A stretch of 64,000 bases of DNA from Pyrenopolyporus hunteri (taxonomy: Eukaryota > Ascomycota > Sordariomycetes > Xylariales > Hypoxylaceae), in assembly GCA_902806595.1 (NCBI GenBank), contig CADCXC010000047.1, positions 237,575 to 301,574 on the forward strand. Reading direction: 5' to 3'. Both the position numbers and the translations under genes were made by a program. The notes under the pieces are model-generated. The model was not told the origin of the DNA. It saw only the letters and a list, made by a program, of their open reading frames with translations, and searched no databases. This document shows, piece by piece, positions 10,803 through 21,785 of this stretch (the first letter of the stretch is position 1; every line of letters begins with the position of its first letter).

Positions 10803-13442
10803 TTAAATGTTATGTGCCAGATCTATGTGACCATTTCCGTCCAATAGGGGAAATAGGTTGAGTGCGCCGAAAACATGGTCGGTCTGGTCATGCTCCTCGC
10901 CTCTACTTGAAGAGAGGGTTCCCTCTATTGATCCAAACGGCCAGCCTAATGATAGAAGAGCCGGGTCGATATCGTGGAAAGGGGAAGTGAATATCTCGCG
11001 AGCAGTAAACGAATCGTCCTGAGGCGCTGTTGTCTCTTGCGAATCCCCAGCATGTGTCCTCAACTCATTGGCGCCGACCGAGACGGAATCTCCTTGGGGT
11101 AACATATGTCGTTCTTTTGGCACCAAGCCAAATAACTTGGACGAACTCTCGGTAATCCGGAGGCGCTCATCAACGTCCTTCTTTTGGAGGTACTTCAACG
11201 CACTTGACAGCAACGACTTAGCGATGAGCGAATACTGCATAGCATGCGCGTCATCCTTGGCAAAATATTCTAGCCCAGTAATGGACATGTGAGCATATTT
11301 TTCGAGTATGCGTCCGAACCCTCCAAGAAGGCCGACGCCGAGGACCAAGGATGAAGCGAAGAGCCAGGAGCTTTCCCAACCGGCCCAGGTCAGTATATGG
11401 GATGGTGGTCTTAGGCAAAATAACCTAGGTAGGTAAATAACTTACACCAATAACGGCATGCGCCCGTCTAGAATTCGTCGATCTACAAGGTCTAATATAG
11501 ACTCGGCCATCAAGCTTGCTGCATCAATACACGCATTCGCAAGCCTCGTCCTCCCCGAGTTGTCACTGCCGCCGCCGCTAGGCGTGCTGGTAGTAGTGGT
11601 GCTCGCCAGGTCTGGTAGCCGTTTATATAACTCGTACATAAGGAAAGGCCTAGCTACTAGCATGACGGCATAATAGTAGGAAGACATGACCTGGCATGCC
11701 CCGATAATCTCCACCTCCTTACCTCCCCGCGGCGATGATACGGCGACGGTTCGTTTCAGGCGAGGAAGCCATCGGCTTGACCAGTCGCGGAGTTGGCGGG
11801 AGAGGCCCTCGGTAAGCTGGAAGGAGATCTTTCTTCTAGAGTAAACCTGGAGTACGATTTCTTCGGTAATGGAAAGTATCTGTACCGACGAATTCAAAAC
11901 GTCATATTCTTCTTGGCCGCTGGCATCCAAAGTTCGGCAGGGTACCGTGCAGTCTACGTCTGACATGGACGGTGGCCTACCCATCGATATGCTGAGAAAT
12001 AAATCGAGAACCCGCAAGCTCTTCCAGAGACGATCCCTAGGTAGTTTAGCTAACATCGATAGGGCTGGCGATATTTCCATGATTCTGGTGAGCATAACAT
12101 ACCTTCGGGTATGCATCCCTAGTTCGAATCGGGAATTGACTTCTGTCCTATGTAGGCCGATCGAGTAGGCGGCTCGAGCGGCGATCCCTTTCGAGCTTTT
12201 AGCTTACTGGAACGGCCCGGACCAGCATATGTGGGAACGTGAGAGAGTGTGTGTATGGTCTTCCTTACCGAAGAAAAGGTACGCGCCGTTTATTTGGCAT
12301 GCCCGAAGCATATATAAGGTCACTAGAGCAAACGCTTGGACCGTCTCAGTCCCTAGGTCGCCGCCGAGACATGACAAGGCCAACGTCTTCGCGTATCGAA
12401 AGTATCCGTCGGCGGATTCTTCGTCTATAGATTGCGAGCCGATAGCCAAAACCAAGTAATTGACGGCGGACAACGCGTCTGTAGAGCTCTCCCTCTCGGT
12501 AAGCCAAGTTGAGATGTTATCTGCTAGGTGATCCTTCTGAAAGAGATCAACCAGCCCAGAGGTCTGTGATAGGGGTCAGAAAAGGGTACTCATCAACCAG
12601 TATTAATACAAGATCCAACCGAGTTACCACTGATATAAATAGGTGCACTAGCCGTTCAGCGGTAGCGGAATCCACATGCGGCTCCTTTCCGTCGGTCGGG
12701 AGCAAGAGGTGAGAAGAAGAGTTTTCTAGCATTGAGACCCGGCTTGTCTGAGGCGTGAAGGCGTTCGGATCTACCCTGGACGTCACGATTTGGCGTACGG
12801 TTTGAAAAAGCGAAAGCGGCGCACAGTCCCCGACGAAAACTATATAGAAAGTATGTCAATTGGGACTCTTGCGCTATACAGCTGCCGGCATTTCCCGCGT
12901 ACTCAGCTTTCCCCTAGCATCACGCAGGAGACGTGCTTCTCTCGGTACATCCGCTTCCTCCTCGGCGGATACGTCGCCGGGGTGAGTGAGGCCATCGGGT
13001 ATGCGGGGAGGTCCAGGCGAGGAATGTGAGACGGCGGGGGTATCGGGGGATACCTCGGGCCTAGCGGATGAAGGCACGAATGAAGTCGCGGACGACTGGG
13101 CCGCGGAGGATCCGGGAGGGGGCGAATGCGGCTTTCTCGGACGGCGCCGGGATGCAGGAGAAAAGCGGCAAGTCAAGCTCCCCTTCCGGCGCTTACAGTA
13201 ACTACAGGGCAAATTACCATCGCATTTGACTGCAGAAGGAGTGGTCAATGAAGGGTGAGCTTACGACCCTTGGATTGGATTGCGTTTCTCAGGGGCAAGT
13301 GAGGTATGTATGTCGACCTACCTTTGCGTTGCTTACATACGTCGCACGCGTTAGCAACGCGTGTTCGGGCTATCGAAGACATCGACATCCGACCAGATTG
13401 GCGGTAAGGACTACCACCTAAGGCGCGTCGATTATCGTCCAC
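10803..13442 (-). CDS. Zn2Cys6 transcription factor with fungal-specific TF domain
   Basis: Seven exons: 13442-13322, 13229-12903, 12839-12628, 12563-12269, 12187-12103, 12036-11446 and 11370-10803. Phases close exactly to 732 residues. The binuclear zinc cluster (CX2CX6CX5CX2CX8C; ACDVCKQRK joined to VKCDGNLPC) is split by intron 1 and followed by a Ser/Pro-rich linker. Splicing at intron 2 restores GKLIFVGDCAPLSLFQTVRQ, a conserved entry to the fungal-specific regulatory domain. Later hallmarks are NYLVLAIGSQ, GIAARAAYSIGLHR, LWKSLRVLDLFLS, SMGRPP and SWLFASSLVLGVGLLGGFGR. It is a nuclear DNA-binding regulator. Its neighbours (P450, dioxygenase, SBPase-like, GH105, permease) are candidate targets by proximity only. 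The 66-bp intron 12102-12037 is open in frame, so a 22-residue retained form is conceivable. Confidence 0.9.
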
Positions 13443-13944
13443 CTAGTTAAATAAGACTTTATTTTAGGAATTTTTTGAAGATAGGATCGGAACTTCGGAA
13501 GTTGGGGGACCTGGCCGTAGAATGGTCCCGGCGGTGGCCTTTTGAGTGTTGCTTAGATGTATTGTACAATACAATACAATACAATACCTTAGGTACTCTC
13601 TTCCCGGGTAGGTATGGGCCTATACAATATAAACCCTTGGATATCCGAGGTTCCGTCGCGTTCCGTCTTGTCCCGTCTCTCCTGCTCCCGTCAGCATCTC
13701 CCGTTTACATAGGTACCTACCTAGGTACCTACCTACCTACTGACGACCTGGTTTCTGCGTAGGTGGGTACACAACTCCCAACACCAACACTTGGCATCTC
13801 TCTAACGACGCCGATCCAAGTCCAAGCACCTAAAGCAGTGCCTCAAACGCCAACGAGTTACATAATAAATGGGTACGCTTTACGGATAGGTACCTAGCTT
13901 AGAGCAAAAACGCCGCGGTATACGTATTATTGATACCTAGGTAC
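13443..13944. other. Intergenic region between TF and IDO
   Basis: About 500 bp, the promoter side of the transcription factor. It holds an ACAATACAATACAATAC tract near 13562-13587 and palindromic CCTAGGTACCTACC clusters at 13710-13740 and 13935-13955. No gene seen. Confidence 0.6.
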
Positions 13945-15391
13945 CTACCTGCCTACAATGGGTCTATCCTCAGAGCTTCTTGATGCCTCAACTCCCGCTA
14001 AATACGTCTCATCACGCGTCTGCCTCAGAAAAGGTATCAGCGCCGTCCCGCCCGTCCCCTTTAGTTCCCGCTCTGGTTCCAGACCCGATCGTGACGAAGT
14101 CGTGGCGAGATTTACTACTAGACTCGGATTCTGCTTCCTCGATGGCACGATGATATATCTCGTTACAATTTGTATGTGTCGGTTTCGAAAATCCCCAAGA
14201 GCCTTGGTGGCAGCTTGAAATGATCGCCTTAGTCTTCCGTGTTCATCCGACTCGCCCGGCTCGCTGGCTAGTTCCTTGAGGCTGCCCGTGCGCGAGACCG
14301 ATTCAAGGAAAGCTTTGTGCGGGGCTGGCATATAGGAGCGAACCTCTTCGTGGAAGCCCGTTGCCTCCGCCTCCGCCTCGACCATCCCCGACTCCTTGGT
14401 TGGCCGTCTCGCCTGTATGCCACGTCCCGAAGAGTTGTGTTCAACCCCGAGGACAATGTCGAGGAATTGAATAAGGGAGCTTTGCCCGTTGCTACCACCT
14501 CTTAGCTGCATCCACCTCGCCGCTCCGCCCCCATCCTGGTATAGGACTCCGTTCGGGAGGCCGGCCGCGCTCATGTTTTTGCTGCCCGCAAGATAAGGGC
14601 GGATCTGGTGATAGAACACCATGGGATCGCATTTCCCGTCCATCCGATTAAGGAGTTCGCCAAGCCTCTCGATGCAAGCTTTAAGCTCATCTAGAGCCCT
14701 TACGATTGTCGGATAATCCCGATCCGGAATAGCCTCAAGTGCCCGAAGCATAATCGGAATTATATAGGCGCCCTCCGCTTCCATCGCCACCGACACCGAG
14801 AAGAACCATGACTCGTCTTCGGTGCCGCTGAAAGTATGCAAGGCCCTCAACTTATCGAGATCTCGGAAGTCGGTTCCGCTACAAGCAAAGTTCCAGAGGT
14901 TGAGAGCGGCGTATGTTGCCACTGGTGGCAGCTTCAAGTGTTCCGAGACTTGAAGAAAGGGTATTGATATCGCCGGAGGGAGTAGCTGATAATCTTCTAT
15001 TAGTCGCCCGTTCAGCTAGTACAACTTGCGCCGATCCGATATTACATACCTCCGACGCTCTATCGCCTCCCCAGATGTAGCCGTGTGCTAAAAAGGATAG
15101 GATGACGTAGGCTCGGCGCCATTCGCCTTCCGTATGGAGCTTACCGGTCGAAAGGACCTGTATGCTCTCTATAGCTTTCCGGATCGACTTGCGCTTTATC
15201 AACGACGGGAGACTGTCTAGCACAGATTCCCAGGGGGCATAGTAAGGGCTCGACAAGCGTCTCAGCGGTTGCTGTTCCGGGAGGAATCCGTTTTTCGATA
15301 TGGAGTAATTCTGCAGGAAGTTGTATTGATTCGCATAGCCGCTATGGCGAGGCGGAGACTGAGTACGACCTGGCATCGTAAAACGATTCAC
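13945..15391 (-). CDS. Indoleamine 2,3-dioxygenase family protein
   Basis: Two exons, 15391-15050 and 14985-13945, joined in phase 0 (donor GTATGT, acceptor TTATCAG), giving 460 residues, normal for fungal IDO. Recognised blocks are FLQVSEHLKLPPVATYAALN, ALNLWNFACSG, WFFSVSVAMEAEGA on the distal haem side, GGSNGQSSLIQFLDIVLG, VRSYMPAPHKAFLESV and FRNRHIQIVTRYI. The His in RHIQIVT (about residue 384) corresponds to the proximal haem ligand. The family opens the indole ring of tryptophan to N-formylkynurenine; fungal genomes often have several paralogues, some with weak activity. It reads divergently from the SBPase-like gene across 862 bp. Primary kynurenine/NAD synthesis or an accessory tryptophan-derived pathway cannot be separated here. 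Confidence 0.88.
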
Positions 15392-16253
15392 ACCGAGTTT
15401 ACGCTTGGGTGGTTAGGTAGGTAGGTAGGTAGGTACCTGGGTAAACATATACGAGAGAAAAGCAGTATGAAAAAAGCAGTATAGGAGTCTATCTAAAGTC
15501 CTCATTGGTCTCTATTAAATATGAGCGGCCAGAGAATCACGTCTTTATGGGCTGGATCAGGAAAAGGAGTTCGGGTTCATCTCATAGACCATCGTCGGAA
15601 CTCGGGTGTCGGATCACGGAAGTGCTAATTTGGTAACGTCCATGGTTAGTTTCCGTCCTCCTCGGAATGGATATCGTCGGCTGGAAACTGTGCTAATAAA
15701 TGCGATCTCGGGATTGTGTCGCCTTCTACTTCCTATGGCATCTTCATCACCCTACAATTCCAATTCCCGAGGAGATCACTTCGTTGACACGGTGCCACCC
15801 CGTACTACGAAGTAGCCATCCTACTTGTGTATAAGGTACGATTACTACAGCACCGACTAAGGTACACGTCTACGCGGGCCCCGGACAACTGCGGGTTGCA
15901 TTGATTAGGGGAGTAGGCATTAATTAGGGGATTGATACGAAATACTCTCTATATCGCGTATATTTCAAGGGGCGCGCGTAGAGTGCCAGTAACCTGGCTG
16001 ACGCTATGAAAAGGTTGGGTGTTGGGCTAAGGACCCGCTAATTAGGTACATACGTAATATTTTCTGAGGCCTTAAAAACCGTCTACGGGTCGGTCGTAAA
16101 TGGGTCAACCACAATCACCTACGGTCAGCAAAAGAAAAGAAAAATTAACAAAAACAAGAAGAAAAGAAAACGAAAGTCTAGCTAATGGGTGATCATCCGG
16201 AGAGTACATAGATAACTTCAGCCTTTATAGGACCTTCGATCTGGTGGGCGGAT
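15392..16253. other. Divergent promoter region between IDO and SBPase-like genes
   Basis: 862 bp with a TAGG tract at 15412-15436 next to the IDO start and a purine-rich AAGAAAAGAAAA stretch at 16130-16170 upstream of the SBPase-like ATG. No coding signal. Confidence 0.6.
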
Positions 16254-17258
16254 ATGGCAGACCCCGATCTGATGCACCAGCTTCGCTCTGCGGCTCCTTC
16301 ACAGGAACATAAAGGGCTGGTCAATTCGGTGCTCCCGACGCTGATTGACTGCATCTCCGATATTGCGAAGGTCCTTAGGAAATCGCACTACGTCTCGCAT
16401 GCGGGAGGCGCCAACGCATTCGGCGACAACCAGCTGAACGTGGACGTGTTGGCTGAGAATAGTATCCGGAGCGCCATTTCACGCAGCCCATTTATTGTGA
16501 CCGCTAGTAGCGAAGAGGACCCCGTGGAGCGGGCCGTTCAAACCCAGCAAGAAGCCACCACGGCTAGCGGCGACGTTCCGGAAGAGCGCTACACGCTCGC
16601 ATTCGATCCCCTGGATGGCAGCTCTATCATAGCCCCTAATTGGACCGTTGGGACGATCATAGGCGTCTGGAAAGGGGAAACAGCAGTCAATCAACCACCG
16701 CAAAATAAACTAGTGGCGGCGGTGCTTGGTATCTACGGCCCGCGTACTACTGCTCTCGTTGCGCTACGCGTGCCTGGTTCTAAGCCGGCGTGTTTCGAGA
16801 TAGGAGTCGGCGAGGACGGAGTGTGCGAGGGCGAAATAATCCGGCCCGCCGTTCGATTGAAGGAGACGCCGCTGTCTAAGACTCGTTATTTCGCCCCAGC
16901 AAATCTCCGCGCGGCGGCGGAGGATGAGAAGTACGCGAATCTAGTCTCGCACTATATCAGGAATAAATACACTCTTCGATATAGCGGCGGGCTTGTTCCG
17001 GATGTCGTTCACGCGCTGATCAAGGGCCACGGTATATACATATCGCCCGTGACGGCGGCCAGCAAGGCGAAACTGCGACGTTTATATGAGCTGTTCCCTC
17101 TTGCACTGGTCGTCGAGTGCGCTGGTGGATTGGCCATCGACCCGGCCGACGGAACAAGCATATTGCAAAGGCCACTGGGGGACTTAAACGAGACCGCGGG
17201 ATTAATCTGCGGGACGGCGGACGAAGTGGAGTTTGCGAAGAAAAGTCTCCTTGGCTAA
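16254..17258 (+). CDS. Sedoheptulose-1,7-bisphosphatase-like enzyme (FBPase class I superfamily)
   Basis: Intronless, 334 residues. The metal and phosphate site is intact: NQLNVDVLAENSI, SSEEDP and FDPLDGSS. It resembles Calvin-cycle SBPase rather than gluconeogenic FBPase in the stretches GSSIIAPNWTVGTIIGVW, VLGIYGPRTTALVAL, FAPANLRAA and LRYSGGLVPDVVHALI; FBPases read differently there, with no IYGPRT motif. It would hydrolyse sedoheptulose-1,7-bisphosphate (or fructose-1,6-bisphosphate) in the cytosol; no transit peptide is present. Yeast uses an unrelated enzyme (Shb17) for this reaction, so a plant/bacterial-type copy in an accessory region is notable. It converges with the GH105 gene, 168 bp tail to tail. 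Substrate preference is inferred. Confidence 0.82.
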   Translation: MADPDLMHQLRSAAPSQEHKGLVNSVLPTLIDCISDIAKVLRKSHYVSHAGGANAFGDNQLNVDVLAENSIRSAISRSPFIVTASSEEDPVERAVQTQQEATTASGDVPEERYTLAFDPLDGSSIIAPNWTVGTIIGVWKGETAVNQPPQNKLVAAVLGIYGPRTTALVALRVPGSKPACFEIGVGEDGVCEGEIIRPAVRLKETPLSKTRYFAPANLRAAAEDEKYANLVSHYIRNKYTLRYSGGLVPDVVHALIKGHGIYISPVTAASKAKLRRLYELFPLALVVECAGGLAIDPADGTSILQRPLGDLNETAGLICGTADEVEFAKKSLLG

Positions 17259-17426
17259 ATGCTATAACTACCTACCTACCTACCTACGGAATGTAGGCGG
17301 TAAACTACCGCTCAGGACCTTAAGGGGTTAAGCTGGGTAACCAATCATTCAGTCAATCAATGGATCAACCAATCAACTGCTCTAACCCTAGCCTGGCAGG
17401 TGCACCCATTGATCTAATTCTGCCGT

Positions 17427-18545
17427 CTATATGAACACTCTCAGAAACTCGGCCAGGGCCATGATGGCCATCGCCTGCCCGTATGGCATACTTGTGATTG
17501 GAATGTCCTTGTAATGCTGCAACGTATGACCCATACCCGTGCCGAAAGACGTGTTTAGGAGTTCGCCGCCAGCGTCGATGTTCTCAAGCACAGCTCGTAT
17601 AGCCCTAAGAGCTACGGCTTCATACTCCTTTCCGATATATTTCTTCCTTTGGGCTTTGAGAATTCCAAAAGCAAACCCTGCCGTTGCGCTAGATTCGACG
17701 TATGAGCCCTCCTCTGCCGGTTGGTCGAGAAGCGTGCGCCACAGGCCCGAAGGTGTCTGTAAGGGCCGGAGGGCTTCGCACTGCGCATTCAGCGTGTCTA
17801 AAAGGTGCTGCCGAATTGGATCGCCACTGGGGAGATCTAACAACTCTAGAAACTCGGGGATCACAATCGTCAGCCACGCATTTCCCCGTGCCCATAGCGC
17901 GTTCGCGAAATTGTGCCCTCCGTCGTGGAACGTCCAGCCGTGGAAGAATAGTCCGGTCTTCGTGTCGAATAGGTACTTGATGTGGATCAAAAATTGCCGT
18001 TTCGCTTCTTCGACGTAATGAGGCCTGCCAAGCAGTTTCCCGATCTTAGCGAGGGGCATGACCGTCATCATGAGCGTGTCGTCCCATAGCTGCTGGTCAT
18101 TCACTTCTAGGTATGTGATATGTTGCATGCCGCCGTATTTAGTCCTCTCTAGGTCGTGGTACGCCCATTCTCCCCAACTATCCAGCCAGGGAAGGTAAGT
18201 CTGATTTCCCGTCTTCTCATAGACGTAGGCTAGTGTTAGGAACACGGCCATAGTGTTGATGTTCTTGGTGGTGCCACCGGTTGCAAACCGGTTAGCAAAC
18301 CAATTTTCGATGATCTTGAGATACTTTTCGTCGCCGGTGAGCGAATAATACGCCCAGATGCCATTGAGACCGATACCGTGTGTCCACTCCCAGTCATTCC
18401 ATCCTTTCGTATCTATCACACGGCCATCGTCCAGTGTCAGCAGGAATTCGCCGGTTTTGTCCTTGATGTTCACCAGCCCTTCGATGAGGAGCCGTATCTT
18501 AGCGTGAATCTCGCTAGATTTGATCCCGTGGATTTCCGCCGGCAT
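17427..18545 (-). CDS. GH105 unsaturated rhamnogalacturonyl (glycuronyl) hydrolase
   Basis: Intronless. I start at the ATG at 18545 (MPAEIHGIK, 372 residues). The upstream in-frame ATG at 18614 would add residues TWVPTYPY encoded by a TAGG repeat tract, which suggests non-coding sequence. It is an (alpha/alpha)6-barrel protein with WEWTHGIGLNGIWAYY, DQQLWDDTLMM (containing the candidate catalytic Asp), WTFHDGGHNFANALWARGNAW, GLWRTLLD and ESSATAGFAFGILKA, all typical of YteR-like GH105. These hydrate the 4,5-unsaturated uronic end left by pectate or rhamnogalacturonan lyases. No signal peptide is seen, so it is probably an intracellular enzyme acting on imported disaccharides. The divergent MFS gene 1.4 kb away is of the allantoate type, not a sugar porter, so a functional link is not implied. 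Confidence 0.9.
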   Translation of the reverse strand: MPAEIHGIKSSEIHAKIRLLIEGLVNIKDKTGEFLLTLDDGRVIDTKGWNDWEWTHGIGLNGIWAYYSLTGDEKYLKIIENWFANRFATGGTTKNINTMAVFLTLAYVYEKTGNQTYLPWLDSWGEWAYHDLERTKYGGMQHITYLEVNDQQLWDDTLMMTVMPLAKIGKLLGRPHYVEEAKRQFLIHIKYLFDTKTGLFFHGWTFHDGGHNFANALWARGNAWLTIVIPEFLELLDLPSGDPIRQHLLDTLNAQCEALRPLQTPSGLWRTLLDQPAEEGSYVESSATAGFAFGILKAQRKKYIGKEYEAVALRAIRAVLENIDAGGELLNTSFGTGMGHTLQHYKDIPITSMPYGQAMAIMALAEFLRVFI

Positions 18546-19979
18546 CTTGGGCGAGTTGATTTTTCCACGACAATATGGGTAGGTAGGTACCCACGTCAAC
18601 ATCGGATTATGCACGCCGCTATTTCGAAAGATAGGTACCTAGGCGAATAAAGGCCACCGGCACTCTCTAAAACTATCGTGTGGGATCGCCGTTGTATACA
18701 CCCGAGGAAGCCAACACTCCCTTTTACCTCTACTCTTACTTTCGACTCTGCTCAACATCCTTTTTAGGACCAAGGAACAGAGGCAATCCAAACGAAGAAG
18801 AGAAAAAAGATACTCGTGAGGAGCTAAGACCGGTTCAACCTTTGGCTTACTCCACATGCGTATCGTAACGCTTCGGGCGTCCCCAATTGGCGAGATATCG
18901 CGTCGTCGCGATACCCATAACCCCACTCTAGCTATGTAATAGGTATACCTACCTACCTAGGTACTTGTAGGTATGGAGGGTCAGGCATGAAGGGGCCTCA
19001 TACTACGTGACGGAAACCCTTAATCCTATTGCTACGGTATCGCATGTGATGTGAGGCAGATATACCTACCAGTATGCGTGAGAAAGAATGCGGGAAACCT
19101 TTAAACCGAAGGGACATGGCTGTGTGCCCTTGTGAGTACGCAGAGTCGCGGCTTTTCGATGGAAAATCCAATCCCGACTCCTACACCATTTAGCGTCACA
19201 AGGATTTCGGTCTAGTTGGCACCGAGGCTAGCTCCCTGAGGGGAACATCCTGGTGGTCGTACGCTCGTCTGGCCCGAAAAAGTTGGTGCTCCGGTTCAAA
19301 GAGCCAGGGTTAGGCCCGGAGGGTTTCTGGATAACAGTGGTTGACCTTTTGGGGCTCACCCGCTCATCCTTTCGTCCCCCGGATTTTGGGGAACCAAGCC
19401 CCAGCTGGATTTCCCTACCCCAGGGAACCCCAGACCAACACTACCTACCTACCTACCCACGTACCCAAGGTAGGGTAGGCTGCCCGGATCCTTTTCCGAT
19501 AGCATAGGACTAAAACTGGCGCTATTACTTCCCTGGATGCTTTGGTACCCAGGTATGCATCAGGTAACGACTCCTGGGATGATTCGTTAAACGACGGTTT
19601 TGCATTATACCCCCCGGCTTCGTTGCTAAATGGTCGAGGCGGTTCCAAGCCTAGGTTAATGTATGTAAGTATCTTCTAAATGGTACCTGCGGTATGGCCG
19701 ATTATTGACACCCTTGTTGGACGGCTCGCTTGAAAGGCCGCGGCGCCAATACAAGATAGGCTTATATTTGCGACAGCGTCGGGGTGTTAATGGCGCGAGT
19801 GATGAATAAAAAATACGATCATTCGCCTAGCTGTGGCTTCATCCCATCTCCCCGTCCCCTAACCACCAAGACGGGCAATTCGCGGGTGCGCGTCTGCTGT
19901 TGCCGGATCTTCCTACACAATAAAGCTGTCAAAGATATTTGATATCATTTTCAGACAAAACCAAACGAAATCAAAGGCG
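18546..19979. other. 1.4-kb intergenic region between GH105 and MFS genes
   Basis: Divergent promoter region. It carries CCTACCTACCTAGGTAC clusters at about 18946-18965 and 19439-19460. ORFs 18639-18926 and 19253-19507 show no family features and are treated as chance. Confidence 0.55.
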
Positions 19980-21785
19980 ATGTCGTCCACGGAAGTTCCC
20001 GATCCCGACATGGTCCAACCCATCGCACCTCACCAGGGTGACGCGGGAAAGAGGTATTCGATGGCAGAGGTAGAGCGCGCGCGCTCGGCGCCTGAGGATG
20101 TCGAGGAAAAGGGAGAGCGTGTAGACTATGGCAAGGTCGACAAGGAGGTTGCTAAATACTCGTCGGCTATTCGAATAGAAATATCAGCCGAAGAGAATGT
20201 TCGGCTGCGGAAATTGATCGATAAACGGGTATTGGTCGTTATGATCACGACGTATTTCCTCCAAGCTATTGACAAAGGCACATTGTCCTTCTCCTCGATT
20301 ATGGGCTTGCCGAAAGACACCGGCATGCTTACCCCTGAGAATACGGTGAGCCAGGAATTTTCGTGGCTGACCACATGTATTTACATAACCATCCTCGTCG
20401 TTGAATATCCACAGGTGAGCTGTACTCCCATATCTACCTAGGTACCTCCCGTAGATACCTACCAGCTTAAGCTGGACTGACTTGCTGACAACGAGACCCG
20501 GCCATCGCAGAATTACATTATCGCCCGAGTTCCCGTTGCCAAGTACCTCGGTTTCTCCATCGTAGCTTGGGGTACTGTCTTAGCCTGCCATGCCGCCTGT
20601 AAAAACTTCATCGGGCTGGTGGTCGTCCGTACGCTGCTGGGACTTTTCGAGTCGGCCTGCCAGCCTGCATTTGTGATCCTCTCGGCCATGTGGTACAAAC
20701 GCGAGGAACAGGCTTCGAGAGTGACGTACTGGTACATGATGAACGGCGCGCAGCAGATCGTCGGCGGGCTTCTCGCCTACTGCTTTACGTTAATCAAGGA
20801 CGGTCCTCTGAAGTCGTGGCAATGGCTGTTCTTAGCCTACGGTATCATCTCGGTCTTCTTCGGCGCTTTCGTTCTCTGGTGGATGCCCGACTCTCCGATG
20901 CGCGCAAAGTGCTTCACCGAGGAAGACAAGCACCTGATGGTCGAGCGCGTCCGAGAAAACCAGACGGGACTACAGAATCGCGTCTTCAAGAAAGAGCAAG
21001 TCTGGGACGCGCTAACCGATCCGCAGACATGGTGTTACGCCGGGATTCAGTTCACGACGACCCTACCGACCAGCGGTCTCGGTGCTTTCGCAAACTTGAT
21101 CATCCACGGGAACCTAGGGTTTACCGACCTGCAAACGCAGCTGCTCGCTATGGTCCTCGGCTTCTACATCATAATCGTGCTGCTGGGATCGGTCTGGCTA
21201 GTGAAGAGGTTTAACCAAAATATCCTGACTATGTTGGGCTTCGTTATTCCGTAAGTTACTTATTAGCGCGGCCCCTAAGCATCGCTCGACGATCGCAACG
21301 CGACGGTAACTAACAACGAGAACGTATCTAGATCATTCGTCGGTACCATCCTCCTCATGACGGTTCCTAACGAAACCTTCTCGCAGCACGTGGGGCTGCT
21401 CATCTGCTACTACATTACTCTGTCTTTCTGGGCGGCGCAGACCTTGGCTCTGTCTATGATGTCTCGGAACGTCGGTGGCCAAACGAAGAAGACGGTCGTG
21501 GTAGCGACGAATTTCATCTTCTGGTCTGCAGGTAACGCCATCGGCCCACAAGTCTTCCTATCGCGCGAAGCTCCAAAGTACTTCACCGCATTCGCCACTC
21601 ATCTTGGCTGTTACGCTCTCTTGGTTATCATCCTCGTGTCCTTCCGTTTCTATTTGTCTAGAGAGAACGGGAGGCGCAACCAATTGGCGGCGGCGGGCGT
21701 CAGTGAGGCTCGCGACGAGAAACTGACTCACGCTTTCGAAGACTTGACGGATAGGGAGAACCCTAACTTTAGATATGAGTACTAG
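19980..21785 (+). CDS. MFS transporter, allantoate permease (Dal5/Tna1-like, anion:cation symporter) family
   Basis: Three exons: 19980-20414, 20511-21250 and 21332-21785, with phases closing to 542 residues. A charged cytosolic N-terminus of about 80 residues precedes the first membrane helix (VLVVMITTYFLQAIDKGTL). Family marks are ARVPVAKYLGFSIVAWG, RTLLGLFESACQPAFVILSA, MWYKREEQASRVTYWYMMNG, WQWLFLAYG, FGAFVLWWMPDSPM and VAGATNF-like VVVATNFIFWSAGNAIGPQVF. The central loop VFKKEQVWDALTDPQTW is typical of Dal5 relatives, which import allantoate, nicotinate, biotin-type or other small carboxylates at the plasma membrane. The actual substrate is unknown. Intron 1 contains a CCTAGGTACC motif. 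Confidence 0.9.

Noticed and set aside
12037..12102. Exon continuity through 12102-12037 in the transcription factor
   Set aside because: The reading frame stays open, but GTATGT/CTACCTAG sites with a GCTAAAC branch and the conserved join to RDRLWKSLRVL favour an intron.
18546..18614. N-terminal extension of the GH105 protein from the ATG at 18614
   Set aside because: The extra residues are encoded by the TAGG repeat tract and precede the normal start of the family.
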